DNA from: Hansschlegelia quercus
GTDB lineage: Bacteria; Pseudomonadota; Alphaproteobacteria; Rhizobiales; Methylopilaceae
Length of the DNA stretch: 64,000 nucleotides
Direction: 5' to 3'
Assembly (NCBI RefSeq): GCF_004310425.1
Contig: NZ_SIUB01000007.1
Coordinates: 110,261 to 174,260, forward strand
In this document: piece by piece, positions 54,617 through 63,019 of the stretch
Position numbering within the stretch: the first letter of the stretch is position 1
Layout of the letters: each line of letters begins with the position of its first letter
Position numbers and translations under genes: made by a program
The notes under the pieces: model-generated
Told to the model about the DNA's origin: nothing
Databases searched by the model: none
What the model saw: the letters and a program-made list of their open reading frames with translations, nothing else

Positions 54617-56005
54617 CTATTCCGCCGCCTCGGCGTGGTCTCGCGACGGCCGGAAGCCGGCTGCAGGGTGCGAGCGCGGCAGCCGCGGTCCGCCGCCGAC
54701 AAGCTTTTCGCGGAGCGTGCCTGAGACATAGGCGCGCTTGTAGCGTCCGCGGCGCTGGAGCTCCGGCACGACATGCTCGACAATGTCCTCGAACGTCTCA
54801 GGCGCGATCGCGTAAGCGAGGTTGAAGCCGTCGACGCCCGTTTCGGCGATCCACGTTTCCATCAGGTTTGCAACGGTCGCGGGCGAGCCGACGAAAATCG
54901 GGCCGATGCCGCCGATCCCGACCTGCTCCGCAACCTGCCGGACCGTCCAGACACGAGAGGGATCCGCGCGGGTGATGTTCTCCATCGCGGTCCGACCGGC
55001 GTCGGTCTCGACGTGGCGCACCTCCTCGTCGAGCTGGTAAGTCGACAGGTCGACACCGGTCCAGCCGGACATCAGCGTCAGCGCGCCCTCGGGGCTGACA
55101 TAGCGCCGGAAGTCCGCGAGCTTCGTCTCGGCCGCAGCGTCCGTCGGTCCGGTCACGACCGTCGCCAGCGCGAAAATCTTGATCGCCGAAGGGTCGCGCC
55201 CGGCCTCGGCGGCGAGGCGCCGGATGTCGGCGACGCGGGGCTTTAGCGCGGCGACGCTCGGGCCGGACATGAAGACGCATTCGGCGTGGCGCGCCGCGAA
55301 CGCCCGTCCGGCCGGGGAAGAGCCGGCCTGGTAGAGCACGGGCGTGCGCTGGGGCGACGGTTCGGAGAGATGGACGGCGTCGAGCGAGAAATGCCGGCCG
55401 CGATAGACCGCGGGACGCACCTTCGCCGGATCGGCGAACACGCCGCGCGCCGCGTCGCGCACAGCGGCGTCGTCGTCCCAGCTGCCTTCCCAGAGGCTGT
55501 AGACGACGTCCATGTATTCCTCCGCCACGGCGTAGCGATCGTCGTGGCCGCGCTGCTTGGCGAGGCCTGCCGCTCGGGCGGCGCTATCGAGATAGCCGGT
55601 GACGACGTTCCAGCCGATCCGGCCTTTGGTGAGATGGTCTAGCGTCGACATCCGCCGCGCGAAGGGAAAAGGCGGTTCGTAGGTGAGATTTGACGTGACG
55701 CCGAAGCCGAGATGCCTGGTGACCGCTGCCATCGCGGGCACAAGCAGAGCGGGGTCGTTCGAGGGGACCTGCGTACCATGCCGGAGCGCTGCTGCGGGCG
55801 AGGCACCATAGACGTCGTAGACGCCGAGCACGTCCGCCAGGAACAGGCCGTCGAACAGCCCGGCCTCCAGCGTCTTCGCGAGATCGGTCCAGAAGCTTAG
55901 ACGATTGAATTCGCCGGACCGATCGCGCGGATGCCGCCAGAGGCCGGGCGACTGATGCCCGACGGCGTTCATCGAGAAGGCGTTGAACAGGATCTCCTTC
56001 GCCAT
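54617..56005 (-). CDS. NtaA/SnaA/DszA-family flavin-dependent monooxygenase
   Basis: A 462-residue luciferase-like enzyme. Family features are ILFNAFSMNAVGHQSPGLW, LFLADVLGVYDVY, TSNLTYEPPFPFARRMSTLDHL, GRIGWNVVTGYLDSAAR and QAGSSPAGRAFAARHAECVF. Members oxidise sulfones (DszA), nitrilotriacetate (NtaA) or similar compounds with FMNH2. It is the last gene of a metQ-metN-metI operon. A GTG at 56017 overlaps the metI stop by four bases and is an equally good start. Confidence 0.9.
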   Translation of the reverse strand: MAKEILFNAFSMNAVGHQSPGLWRHPRDRSGEFNRLSFWTDLAKTLEAGLFDGLFLADVLGVYDVYGASPAAALRHGTQVPSNDPALLVPAMAAVTRHLGFGVTSNLTYEPPFPFARRMSTLDHLTKGRIGWNVVTGYLDSAARAAGLAKQRGHDDRYAVAEEYMDVVYSLWEGSWDDDAAVRDAARGVFADPAKVRPAVYRGRHFSLDAVHLSEPSPQRTPVLYQAGSSPAGRAFAARHAECVFMSGPSVAALKPRVADIRRLAAEAGRDPSAIKIFALATVVTGPTDAAAETKLADFRRYVSPEGALTLMSGWTGVDLSTYQLDEEVRHVETDAGRTAMENITRADPSRVWTVRQVAEQVGIGGIGPIFVGSPATVANLMETWIAETGVDGFNLAYAIAPETFEDIVEHVVPELQRRGRYKRAYVSGTLREKLVGGGPRLPRSHPAAGFRPSRDHAEAAE

Positions 56006-56013
56006 CGGCCCGC

Positions 56014-56667
56014 TCACCTCGCGCTCAGTCGGCGCACGGCGAGGTCGCCGGCGAACTGAACGGCGCAGACGAGCGCGATGAGGACGACGATGACCGCCGC
56101 CATCACCGTGGTGTCGAAGCGCTGGTAGCCGTAGCGGATCGCGACGTCGCCCAGTCCTCCGGCTCCGACCGCGCCCGCCATGGCGGACGCGCCGATCATG
56201 GTGACGACGGTGATGGTGAACCCGCCGACCAGGCTCGGCAGCGCCTCGGGCAGGAGCACGTGCGCCACGATGTGCCGGCGCCGGCAGCCCATGGCCTGCG
56301 CAGCCTCGATCAACCCGTGGTCGACTTCCCGCAGCGAAACTTCGGCGATGCGGGCGAAGAACGGCGTCGCGGAGACCGCGAGCGGCACGATCGCCGCCCA
56401 GACGCCGATCGTCGTACCGGTGATAAGGCGAGTGACGGGCAAGAACGCGACCAGCAGCACGATGAAGGGGGTCGCGCGAAAGCCGTTGATAGCTGCGGCG
56501 AGCGACCGATGGAAACGCGGCGCGGGCGCGAGCCCTCCCGGCTGCGAAAGCACCAGCAAGACCGCGAGCGGCACGCCGACGGCGAGTGCGATCAGCGCGG
56601 AGACGCCGACCATCTGGACCGTGTCGAGGAAGGCGCGCCAAATACGCTCAATCATCTGCGGCGACAT
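56014..56667 (-). CDS. metI: MetI-type ABC transporter permease
   Basis: The membrane subunit of a methionine-type importer. The 217-residue protein has five membrane segments. It has the MetI features RIWRAFLDTVQMVGVSALIALAVGVP split across the first helix, RATPFIVLLVAFLPVTRLI, and the EAA-type loop EAAQAMGCRRRHIVAHVLLPEALPS in shortened view. The ATG at 56667 has AAGGTG upstream and overlaps metN by 20 bases. Confidence 0.92.
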   Translation of the reverse strand: MSPQMIERIWRAFLDTVQMVGVSALIALAVGVPLAVLLVLSQPGGLAPAPRFHRSLAAAINGFRATPFIVLLVAFLPVTRLITGTTIGVWAAIVPLAVSATPFFARIAEVSLREVDHGLIEAAQAMGCRRRHIVAHVLLPEALPSLVGGFTITVVTMIGASAMAGAVGAGGLGDVAIRYGYQRFDTTVMAAVIVVLIALVCAVQFAGDLAVRRLSAR

Positions 56668-57781
56668 AGCCGATCACCTTCGCGTTACGGGGGAGGTCGA
56701 GGCGAATTCCCGGCGCCAGACGAACGGCGGCGATGATCCGCCCCTGCGTGTGGCCGTCGATGCGATCGAGGTCCGCGGAGAGGAGCCGCGCCTGGCCGCC
56801 GACGCTCGCCGCCAAAGCTGCGAGGTCGGTCTCGCGCTCGCCGTTGAGGCCGATCTCGACGATGGCCTCGCCGCCATGGCGCGGCGGCAGCTGGACGATG
56901 CGCGCCGCCACGTCCTCCGGCAGGCCGTGCGAGAGCGGACGCAGCAGCGCCTGCGTCGCTGGATGGCGGGGATCTCCGAAGACGCGCCAGACCGGGCCGG
57001 CTTCGGCAACCTCTCCCTTCTCGAGCACCAGCACCTCGTCGCAAATCTCGCGGATCACGCTCATCTCGTGAGTGATGAGCATGATGGTGATGCCGAGCCG
57101 GCGGTTGATGTCCCTGAGCAGGCCGAGGATCGACTGCGTCGTTTCTGGATCGAGCGCCGAGGTCGCCTCGTCGCAGAGCAGGATCTTCGGACGGTTCGCA
57201 AGGGCGCGGGCGATACCGACGCGCTGCTTCTGACCGCCGGACAGGCGTCGCGGATAGGCGTCACGCTTGTCCTCGAGCCCGACGAGCGCGAGCGTTTCGC
57301 TGACTCGCGCCTCGATCTCCGCGCGCGGAAGCCCGGCGACCCTGAGCGGCAACGCGACGTTCTGCGCGACGGTCTTCGTCGAAAGCAGGTTGAAGTGCTG
57401 GAAGATCATCCCGACGCGCCGGCGGAGCCCGATGAGGGCCTCGTCGTCCAGCGCACCGACGTCCTCGCCGTCGACGACGACCGCGCCGCTGCTCACCTGT
57501 TCCAGCCGGTTGACGAGGCGGAGCAGGCTGGACTTGCCGGCGCCGGAGCGGCCGATGACGCCGAAGACGCGCCCCTCGGGCACATCGACGTCGACGCCCT
57601 TCAGCGCGCCGATGTCACCCGCGGGCGAGACGTAGACCTTGCCGACGCCGCGGAACGAGATCGCAGCCCTTTCGATGGTCTTTGACGGCCGCCGACCGCC
57701 GGGCGCGATCGCCGTGGCCTGAAGGTCCGGTTCCACGTGCGCGTCCACCCGCTGGCGGTCGAGTGCGACGACCCCGCTCAT
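56648..57781 (-). CDS. metN: MetN-type ABC transporter ATP-binding protein
   Basis: Powers the importer. The 377-residue protein has Walker A (GRSGAGKSSLLR), the Q-loop (MIFQHFNLLSTKTV), the signature ([15 protein letters not shown]), Walker B (ILLCDEATSALDP) and the switch His (LITHEMSV). It ends in a C-terminal NIL domain (about residues 290-370) that in E. coli binds methionine for feedback inhibition. An N-terminal extension of about 40 residues precedes the core. It overlaps metQ by four bases. Confidence 0.93.
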   Translation of the reverse strand: MSGVVALDRQRVDAHVEPDLQATAIAPGGRRPSKTIERAAISFRGVGKVYVSPAGDIGALKGVDVDVPEGRVFGVIGRSGAGKSSLLRLVNRLEQVSSGAVVVDGEDVGALDDEALIGLRRRVGMIFQHFNLLSTKTVAQNVALPLRVAGLPRAEIEARVSETLALVGLEDKRDAYPRRLSGGQKQRVGIARALANRPKILLCDEATSALDPETTQSILGLLRDINRRLGITIMLITHEMSVIREICDEVLVLEKGEVAEAGPVWRVFGDPRHPATQALLRPLSHGLPEDVAARIVQLPPRHGGEAIVEIGLNGERETDLAALAASVGGQARLLSADLDRIDGHTQGRIIAAVRLAPGIRLDLPRNAKVIGYVAADD

Positions 57782-58599
57782 TTGAGCCAGGCGAGCGCGT
57801 AGAGCTTCGGATCGTCGGCGAACGCCTTGGCGAGCGTTACGCGGACTTTGGCCGAGTTCTGATAGATTTTTACGAACTTCGCGATGTTGGGATCGTTCGC
57901 ACGATCCTTCTTGACCACGAAGCGGATGGCGAACTGTCTGTCCTCGATACCCGAATAGATCAGACCGCTTCTGGCGTCGAAGGCCTTTGAGGCGACGATG
58001 AAATGCGGGTAGCCGAGCGCGAGGTCGACGTCGCCCGTCACGCGGACGAGCTGCGGTCCTTCGACCTCGGTGAAGGTGAGGTTCTTCGGATTCTCGACGA
58101 TGTCGTCGAGCGTGCCGCGGAAGCCGATCCCGTCCTTGAGCGTCACGAGCCCCGCCCTCTGCAGCAGCAGGAGGCCGCGGCCCTGGTTCACCGGGTCGTT
58201 CGCGATCGCGACCTTCCCGCCCTGGGGAATCTCGTCGAAGCTTTTGTGGCGGAGCGAATAGAGCCCGATATTCGCCAGCACGCCGACGCCGACGTCGGTG
58301 AAGCTATAGCCGCGTTGCGCGATCGCGTTGTCGAGGAACGGGCGGTGCTGGAAGTAGTTGACGTCGATGTCGCCGGAATCGAGCGCGATGTTGGGCGTCG
58401 TCCAGTCGCCGAATTCGATCACCTCGACGTCGAGCCCCTCGGCCTTCGCCTCCTCGACTGCGGCGTTGATCGAGTCGGCATAGCCGCCCGGCGTCACGCC
58501 GACCCTTAGCTTGGCCGCGTGCGCCGGCAGGGCGGCCGATGCAAACAGCAAGAGCGCTGCAAGAAGAGTTTTCCGAAACGTGGAAGGCATCGAGGTCAT
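57778..58599 (-). CDS. metQ: MetQ/NlpA-type substrate-binding protein
   Basis: The periplasmic binding protein of the importer. The 273-residue protein shows KLRVGVTPGGYADSI, LDSGDIDVNYFQHRPFLD and IANDPVNQGRGLLLLQRAGL, all MetQ hallmarks. The signal peptide ends LPAHA and has no lipobox cysteine, so unlike most NlpA family members it should be soluble. It is the first gene of the operon. The ligand may be methionine or another sulfur compound handled by the downstream monooxygenase (inference). Confidence 0.92.
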   Translation of the reverse strand: MTSMPSTFRKTLLAALLLFASAALPAHAAKLRVGVTPGGYADSINAAVEEAKAEGLDVEVIEFGDWTTPNIALDSGDIDVNYFQHRPFLDNAIAQRGYSFTDVGVGVLANIGLYSLRHKSFDEIPQGGKVAIANDPVNQGRGLLLLQRAGLVTLKDGIGFRGTLDDIVENPKNLTFTEVEGPQLVRVTGDVDLALGYPHFIVASKAFDARSGLIYSGIEDRQFAIRFVVKKDRANDPNIAKFVKIYQNSAKVRVTLAKAFADDPKLYALAWLK

Positions 58600-58667
58600 C
58601 CGGCGTGGGGATCTCTAACGGAGCGTCAGGCGTCGCCCGTCACGTCCGAGCAAAGTTCTCCGACGGC

Positions 58668-58697
58668 TTGACGCCATTAGTCAACTCAATCCATAAA
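58668..58697 (+). promoter_or_regulatory. Candidate promoter for the desaturase gene
   Basis: TTGACG (58668-58673) and CATAAA (58692-58697) separated by 18 bases, inside an AT-rich island between the divergent metQ and desaturase genes. The leftward promoter of the met-type operon must also lie here but is not clear. Confidence 0.3.
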
Positions 58698-58807
58698 AAT
58701 AATAGTTTAACGGGGATGTGAGTGCGGGCGGCCGAGGTCGTCCCGACACGCGGTAACTCAGGGAGAGCGAAGCCCATGGCCAAGGACGGCTGGATAGGGT
58801 CGAACAG

Positions 58808-59725
58808 TTGAGCGCCACCAAGCGCCGGCGCCGCGTCGAATGGCCGACCGTCAGTCTTGCGGTCCTGATCTATGGAAGTTGGCTCGCGCTGACCTTCTTC
58901 CATGCGTCGATTCCGTTGCCGCTGCTTGCGGCCGCAGGCGGCTGGGTGGTCGCTTGGCAGGCCTCGCTCCAGCACGAGGTGATGCACGGGCACCCCACCC
59001 GTAACCGGTGCCTCAACGACGCGATCGGCGCACCGCCGCTGTCTCTATGGTTGCCATATCCGATCTACCGCCTGACCCATCTGCGCCATCATCGCGACGA
59101 GCACCTGACGGACCCGATCGAAGATCCTGAGTCGGTCTATTTCACGTCCGAGCGCTGGCGGCGGCTGGGAGCCGTCGGGCGGACGCTCGCCACCTTCAAC
59201 ATGACGTTGCTCGGCCGGCTGACGCTCGGACCGTTCGTGATGATGGGTGGATTTCTGATCTCCGAGGCGAAGCTGTGCGCGTCCGGCGACCGAAAGCGGC
59301 TCGCGATCTGGGGCCGCCATGCGATCGCCGTGGCGGTCACGCTCGCCTGGGTCGTCCGGATCTGCGGCATGCCGATTGGCGCTTACCTTCTCGGCTTTGT
59401 GCTGACGGGAGCCGCTCTGACCCGTCTCAGGTCCTTCGCGGAGCATCGCTATGCTGAGGACGCCGATAAGCGTACGGCGATCGTCGAAAAAGGCGGTCTG
59501 CTCGGCCTGCTCTACCTCAACAACAACCTTCACGTTCTTCATCATCTGGCGCCGGCCGAGGCATGGTATCGCCTGCCGAGGCTCTATGCTCGCGAGCGCG
59601 CGGCGCTGGTGGCGCGCAATGGCGGGCTGGTCTATCGCGGCTATGCGGACGTCGCGCGGCGCTTTCTGCTCACGCCCCACGACGCGCCGCTTCATCCACG
59701 ACCGGCGGGAGAACGCGACCGATGA
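58808..59725 (+). CDS. Membrane fatty acid desaturase family protein
   Basis: A di-iron membrane oxidase/desaturase of 305 residues. The three histidine boxes are intact: HEVMHGH (56-62), HLRHHRDEH (91-99) and NNNLHVLHH (238-246), with four hydrophobic segments. This family desaturates or hydroxylates lipid-like substrates; which one is unknown. The start is a TTG at 58808, since no ATG precedes the first helix. The stop overlaps the start of the PhnD-like gene (ATGA), so the two are translationally coupled. Confidence 0.88.
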   Translation: MSATKRRRRVEWPTVSLAVLIYGSWLALTFFHASIPLPLLAAAGGWVVAWQASLQHEVMHGHPTRNRCLNDAIGAPPLSLWLPYPIYRLTHLRHHRDEHLTDPIEDPESVYFTSERWRRLGAVGRTLATFNMTLLGRLTLGPFVMMGGFLISEAKLCASGDRKRLAIWGRHAIAVAVTLAWVVRICGMPIGAYLLGFVLTGAALTRLRSFAEHRYAEDADKRTAIVEKGGLLGLLYLNNNLHVLHHLAPAEAWYRLPRLYARERAALVARNGGLVYRGYADVARRFLLTPHDAPLHPRPAGERDR

Positions 59726-60558
59726 CGGCTGTCGCCTCGCTCCCGATGTATGCGGCGCCCCTCTGGGCGCGGACGGCGTTCTGGGACGAGGTCCGGCGGG
59801 GCTTGGACGAGCGCGGCATTTCAGATCGTCCGGAAAGCCTCGACGAGCCTCGCGATCTTCTCGCGCACTGGCGCCTGTCAGAACTCGCGTTCAGCCAGAC
59901 CTGCGGGCTGCCGTTCTCGACCGCCTTGCACAACGAGGTGGCGCTAGTCGGCGTCCCGCATTATTCGGCGCCCGGCTGCGAGGGCCCGCTTTACCGCAGC
60001 GTTTTAGTCGTGCGGGACGAGGATGCGGCGCGGAAGCTGGCGGACCTTCCCGGCCGCCGCGCCGCCGTCAACTCCTTCGATTCGCATTCCGGCTTCAGCC
60101 AGCTCGTCGCGGCGCTGAGGCCGCTCACGGGCGGTCGCAACGTTGTCGCCGACCCGGTGGTATCTGGTGCGCATCTCGCCTCGCTGGCGCTCATTCGCAG
60201 CGGCGCGGCGGACTTCGCTGCGATTGATTGCGTGACATGGGCGCTTGCCGCGCGCGATGATCCCGGAGCGATCAGGGGCCTGAGGATCGTCGGGCGTTCG
60301 CCGCCTTCGCTCGGCCTGCCTTTCGTCACGTCTGCCCACCGAAGACCCGAGTTCATCCACGCGCTGAGAGAGACGCTGGCGCATGTCATGCGCGGGCCGC
60401 TGCTCGCGCGCATTCGAGACGCATTGATGCTCGCGGGTTTTTCCGTCCCGCCGTCCGGCGCCTATCGCAATCATGCCGACGCCGCCGAGGTCGCGCGCGG
60501 GGCGCTCGAGGCACCAGGCTGCCGGAAGGAAAGCATTCCCGCTTATCGGGGCGCGTAA
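59722..60558 (+). CDS. PhnD-like periplasmic-binding-fold protein without signal peptide
   Basis: A 278-residue protein of the PhnD/transferrin-like fold (PF12974): LPMYAAPLWARTAFWDEV opens the domain, and AAVNSFDSHSGFSQLV, VSGAHLASLALIRSGAADFAAID and GLPFVTSAHRR follow the family order. PhnD proteins bind phosphonates or phosphite in the periplasm, but this one has no signal peptide or lipobox, and no ABC permease or ATPase is near. It may be a cytoplasmic ligand sensor or enzyme-like variant (inference). It is coupled to the desaturase gene. Confidence 0.82.
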   Translation: MTAVASLPMYAAPLWARTAFWDEVRRGLDERGISDRPESLDEPRDLLAHWRLSELAFSQTCGLPFSTALHNEVALVGVPHYSAPGCEGPLYRSVLVVRDEDAARKLADLPGRRAAVNSFDSHSGFSQLVAALRPLTGGRNVVADPVVSGAHLASLALIRSGAADFAAIDCVTWALAARDDPGAIRGLRIVGRSPPSLGLPFVTSAHRRPEFIHALRETLAHVMRGPLLARIRDALMLAGFSVPPSGAYRNHADAAEVARGALEAPGCRKESIPAYRGA

Positions 60559-61061
60559 ACGACGCTTCGTCGTTGCCCTCGGATATGCGGTCGAGACGCC
60601 TCCGGTGTGACGGACTCCACCAGGCTGCGGGTGGGCTTTAGGTCAAGCAGCGAAGCGCCATAGGCTGTTTGGCGCCCTCACCACCAATGACGAGAGACAT
60701 CCGTTCCGGAGCAAGCCCGGACTGCGACGGCGCCTCGCCCGGAGGATTTTAAACAGAGAAGGTGGCGGAGACGAAGGCCGCCCGCGCCAATTTCTCAGTA
60801 TATCGAAACGCGCGGAGTATAGTTCGCTACCAAGGCCGAACGCCTCGGTCCGCTTTCTGGCCACAGAAATTACCGTCTTTCCACTATTCCCGACAGTAAG
60901 CAGTGTTGCGCAAAAATACGCAAAAACAACAGCCTTGTATCAATAACTGGATTATGGAGACAGCGGCTTTAATAGCGTTGTCGACGATTTATCTCGGCAG
61001 AGTACGTGCAGTGAGCACCACCGGTTTGCCGCGCGAGATTGGAGACTAAGGAAGATTTACG
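60559..61061. other. AT-richer intergenic region
   Basis: About 500 bases with clearly lower GC than the rest of the window, especially from 60780. I see no recognisable gene; a leftward frame at 60643-60864 encodes an Arg/Ser-rich product without a binding site. The composition change marks the left edge of a probable accessory segment that runs to the window end. Confidence 0.5.
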
Positions 61062-61220
61062 ATGGTTCAGCCGAGGCAGGCAGCATTCCCGGAAAACTGG
61101 ATTAATCTGGTTGGACCAGAATGGCTCGATATCGCCGGGGGCCTGATTATCAATAACGAAGTTGCCTCATGTCTCAGGAGGAAGCACTCGCATCATCTAA
61201 GTCCACAACGAATCAAATAA
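61062..61220 (+). CDS. Small hypothetical protein (52 residues)
   Basis: I do not recognise it. The ATG is preceded by a good purine-rich site (AAGGAAG, seven to eight bases upstream). The product has a mostly polar N-terminus, a short hydrophobic stretch (LDIAGGLII) and a basic, His-rich C-terminus (LRRKHSHHLS). It lies in an AT-richer stretch between two convergent units. The good ribosome binding site is the main support; it may also be a gene remnant. Confidence 0.35.
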   Translation: MVQPRQAAFPENWINLVGPEWLDIAGGLIINNEVASCLRRKHSHHLSPQRIK

Positions 61221-61263
61221 GTCGCCGCACGCGTTGATGACGGGGCGCAGTCACAGGCGCATA

Positions 61264-61539
61264 TCAAATGCCGTCCCGGAAGCCGACCTCTTCGATGCCG
61301 CCAGCCTCTTCGAGCGCCAGTGCCTCCAGTTGGGCGTGCATGTATCCAGGAAGATCACCCGCGCGCGTTTCGAGCGTTCGTTGCGAAATCAGCGAAAGCC
61401 TTGCTGACCAGGCGCAGGCTGCGGCCAACTCTACGGCGTGCGGGCCAGGAACTTTTTCAGTAGGAAATCCAACGCGCGCCACGTTTTTAACCACCCAGCG
61501 ATCAAGAAATTCCGAAGCGCGGTCTGCGCGACTGCTCAT
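61264..61539 (-). CDS. Small hypothetical protein coupled to the LicD-like gene
   Basis: A 91-residue acidic, helical protein. The opening ASEFLDRWVVKNVARVGF faintly resembles the start of DUF768 proteins of rhizobia, but this is not secure. No membrane segment or catalytic motif is visible. The ATG overlaps the stop of the upstream LicD-like gene by four bases, so it is very likely translated with it and may be a partner protein. Confidence 0.65.
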   Translation of the reverse strand: MSSRADRASEFLDRWVVKNVARVGFPTEKVPGPHAVELAAACAWSARLSLISQRTLETRAGDLPGYMHAQLEALALEEAGGIEEVGFRDGI

Positions 61540-62933
61540 AGGTTCCTCGCGCCGCCAATCGTAAGTTTCTTGATCAAACGCCCTATGACGAGCGCCGGGG
61601 TGCGGACATTTACAGTGTGTGTCTTGCTCTCTCTCTGTCGCCGGGCGGCGTCGTAGTCAGTCTCCATCACCTGCTCTACGGCTCTCTTGAGCGCGTCGTC
61701 CGCTCGGTAGCGTTCGGTCAGAGCGTTCCAAACGCGCTGGAGCTGCGGCTTCCGACCTTGGAGATAGTAGTCAGTAAGCTTCGTAAGATAGTACCATATC
61801 ATGTGATCACCGCTTGTGATCTCCATGTTAGGAGTATCGACGAACGTCTCGAATTCCGATACCGGCGTCCGCCAGTCGCCGTAGTTCTCGACTAAGTATA
61901 AGTCCTTGTTCTTTGGAGACAGATACGTGTCGCCCAAGAACGCGATGCTCTCGAGCTCGAACGGAGTGTTCCACCAGCGAACCTTCGGACCTTCGTGCCA
62001 GTAGCGGCCATTCTCGAGATAGTGGATGAAAACGTCCACCTTCACGCCGCTGCAATGCATGAGATAGACGCTGCGTTTCGAAGGGATCTCGCGGATTACG
62101 AATGTCTCGGAGTGGCGGAAAAGCTCCTTGATCCTCTCAACGCTCACCGTCTCATCGACGCCTACGTCGATGTCTTTGTCATGCCCGATGATCGCTTGAT
62201 CACGCACGGCGCCCAGGAACACACCGCTGATCAAGAAGAACGAAACGCCGCCTTGAGCGAAGTGCGCTTTCAGATCGGCTAGGCACGCCTTGGCCTCGTC
62301 GACCCAGCCTGGCTTCTCAACGGGCTTGCTCAGGCGCCCGAACTTGAAGGCGCGACGAGCCTTCATAAAGCGCTCTCTGGCGACCGCGATACCGGCCCGC
62401 GCGTCGCCCATCTCCCGCAGCAAGATCGAGTAGTTGTTCATCGACGTGCTGAGCGTTAGATCTTTGCTGACGAAGCTCGGCGCGGCGATCGCCTCGAAAA
62501 GGGGGATCTCACCGCGCGAGCGGACACACTCCCGCAGCACCCGGAAGAAACTTCCCTTCCGAGAGGCAGCCGGGACCGTCTCTAGCGCTCGCATCGCTCC
62601 GAGGTTGTCACCCATTCGGTTCAGGATCTCGGCCTTCATGACGATTAATGGAGCCGGGTGCCCCTTTGTGGGTCCGGTCGCATGGGCGATAGCTACCCTG
62701 ATCTCGGATAGGGCGCGGTCGTACTCACCCGCAAAGAAATAAACGCTCGCGCGGAAGCGATAGGTCTCAGCGCGAGGGCCATGGAGAGAATCTAGATCAT
62801 CCAAGATCCTAAGCGTTTTTTCGCGGTCACCTTGAGCAAAGGCATGTTTGGCCCCGGCAATTGTCGGGGCTTCGGCCGGAGCTTCGTTATGCGTGTTTTC
62901 TGACGTTAGAGAGGGCTGCGGAACGAGGCTCAT
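61536..62933 (-). CDS. TPR-like plus LicD/fukutin-type nucleotidyltransferase-fold protein
   Basis: A 465-residue soluble protein. Residues 25-220 look like TPR-type helical repeats (for example RASVYFFAGEYDRALSEIRVAI). Residues 230-380 match the LicD/fukutin domain: ISGVFLGAVRDQAIIGHD and DIDVGV give the G-x-x-LG and D-x-D metal motifs, with a later Asp in VKVDVFIHY. LicD and fukutin transfer phospho-choline or polyol phosphate to glycans. The ATG at 62933 has TGGAG seven bases upstream. Base composition is AT-richer than the core genes, suggesting acquisition by transfer. Confidence 0.8.
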   Translation of the reverse strand: MSLVPQPSLTSENTHNEAPAEAPTIAGAKHAFAQGDREKTLRILDDLDSLHGPRAETYRFRASVYFFAGEYDRALSEIRVAIAHATGPTKGHPAPLIVMKAEILNRMGDNLGAMRALETVPAASRKGSFFRVLRECVRSRGEIPLFEAIAAPSFVSKDLTLSTSMNNYSILLREMGDARAGIAVARERFMKARRAFKFGRLSKPVEKPGWVDEAKACLADLKAHFAQGGVSFFLISGVFLGAVRDQAIIGHDKDIDVGVDETVSVERIKELFRHSETFVIREIPSKRSVYLMHCSGVKVDVFIHYLENGRYWHEGPKVRWWNTPFELESIAFLGDTYLSPKNKDLYLVENYGDWRTPVSEFETFVDTPNMEITSGDHMIWYYLTKLTDYYLQGRKPQLQRVWNALTERYRADDALKRAVEQVMETDYDAARRQRESKTHTVNVRTPALVIGRLIKKLTIGGARNL

Positions 62934-63019
62934 TGGTACTCCAGGACGGGCCGACATGCGCTTAAAGCCAAGGCCTTGCGCGGCAGCGCCAGACTTGGGC
63001 AGGCTTAGTTCATGCTTCG

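Noticed and set aside
58600..58807. Possible SAM-II riboswitch upstream of metQ
   Set aside because: A CGTTAAAC string is present as in SAM-II RNAs, but the pairing segment and the rest of the pseudoknot consensus could not be found around it.
60643..60864. Leftward 73-codon frame
   Set aside because: Arg/Ser/Pro-rich product, no ribosome binding site, low-complexity and no family resemblance.
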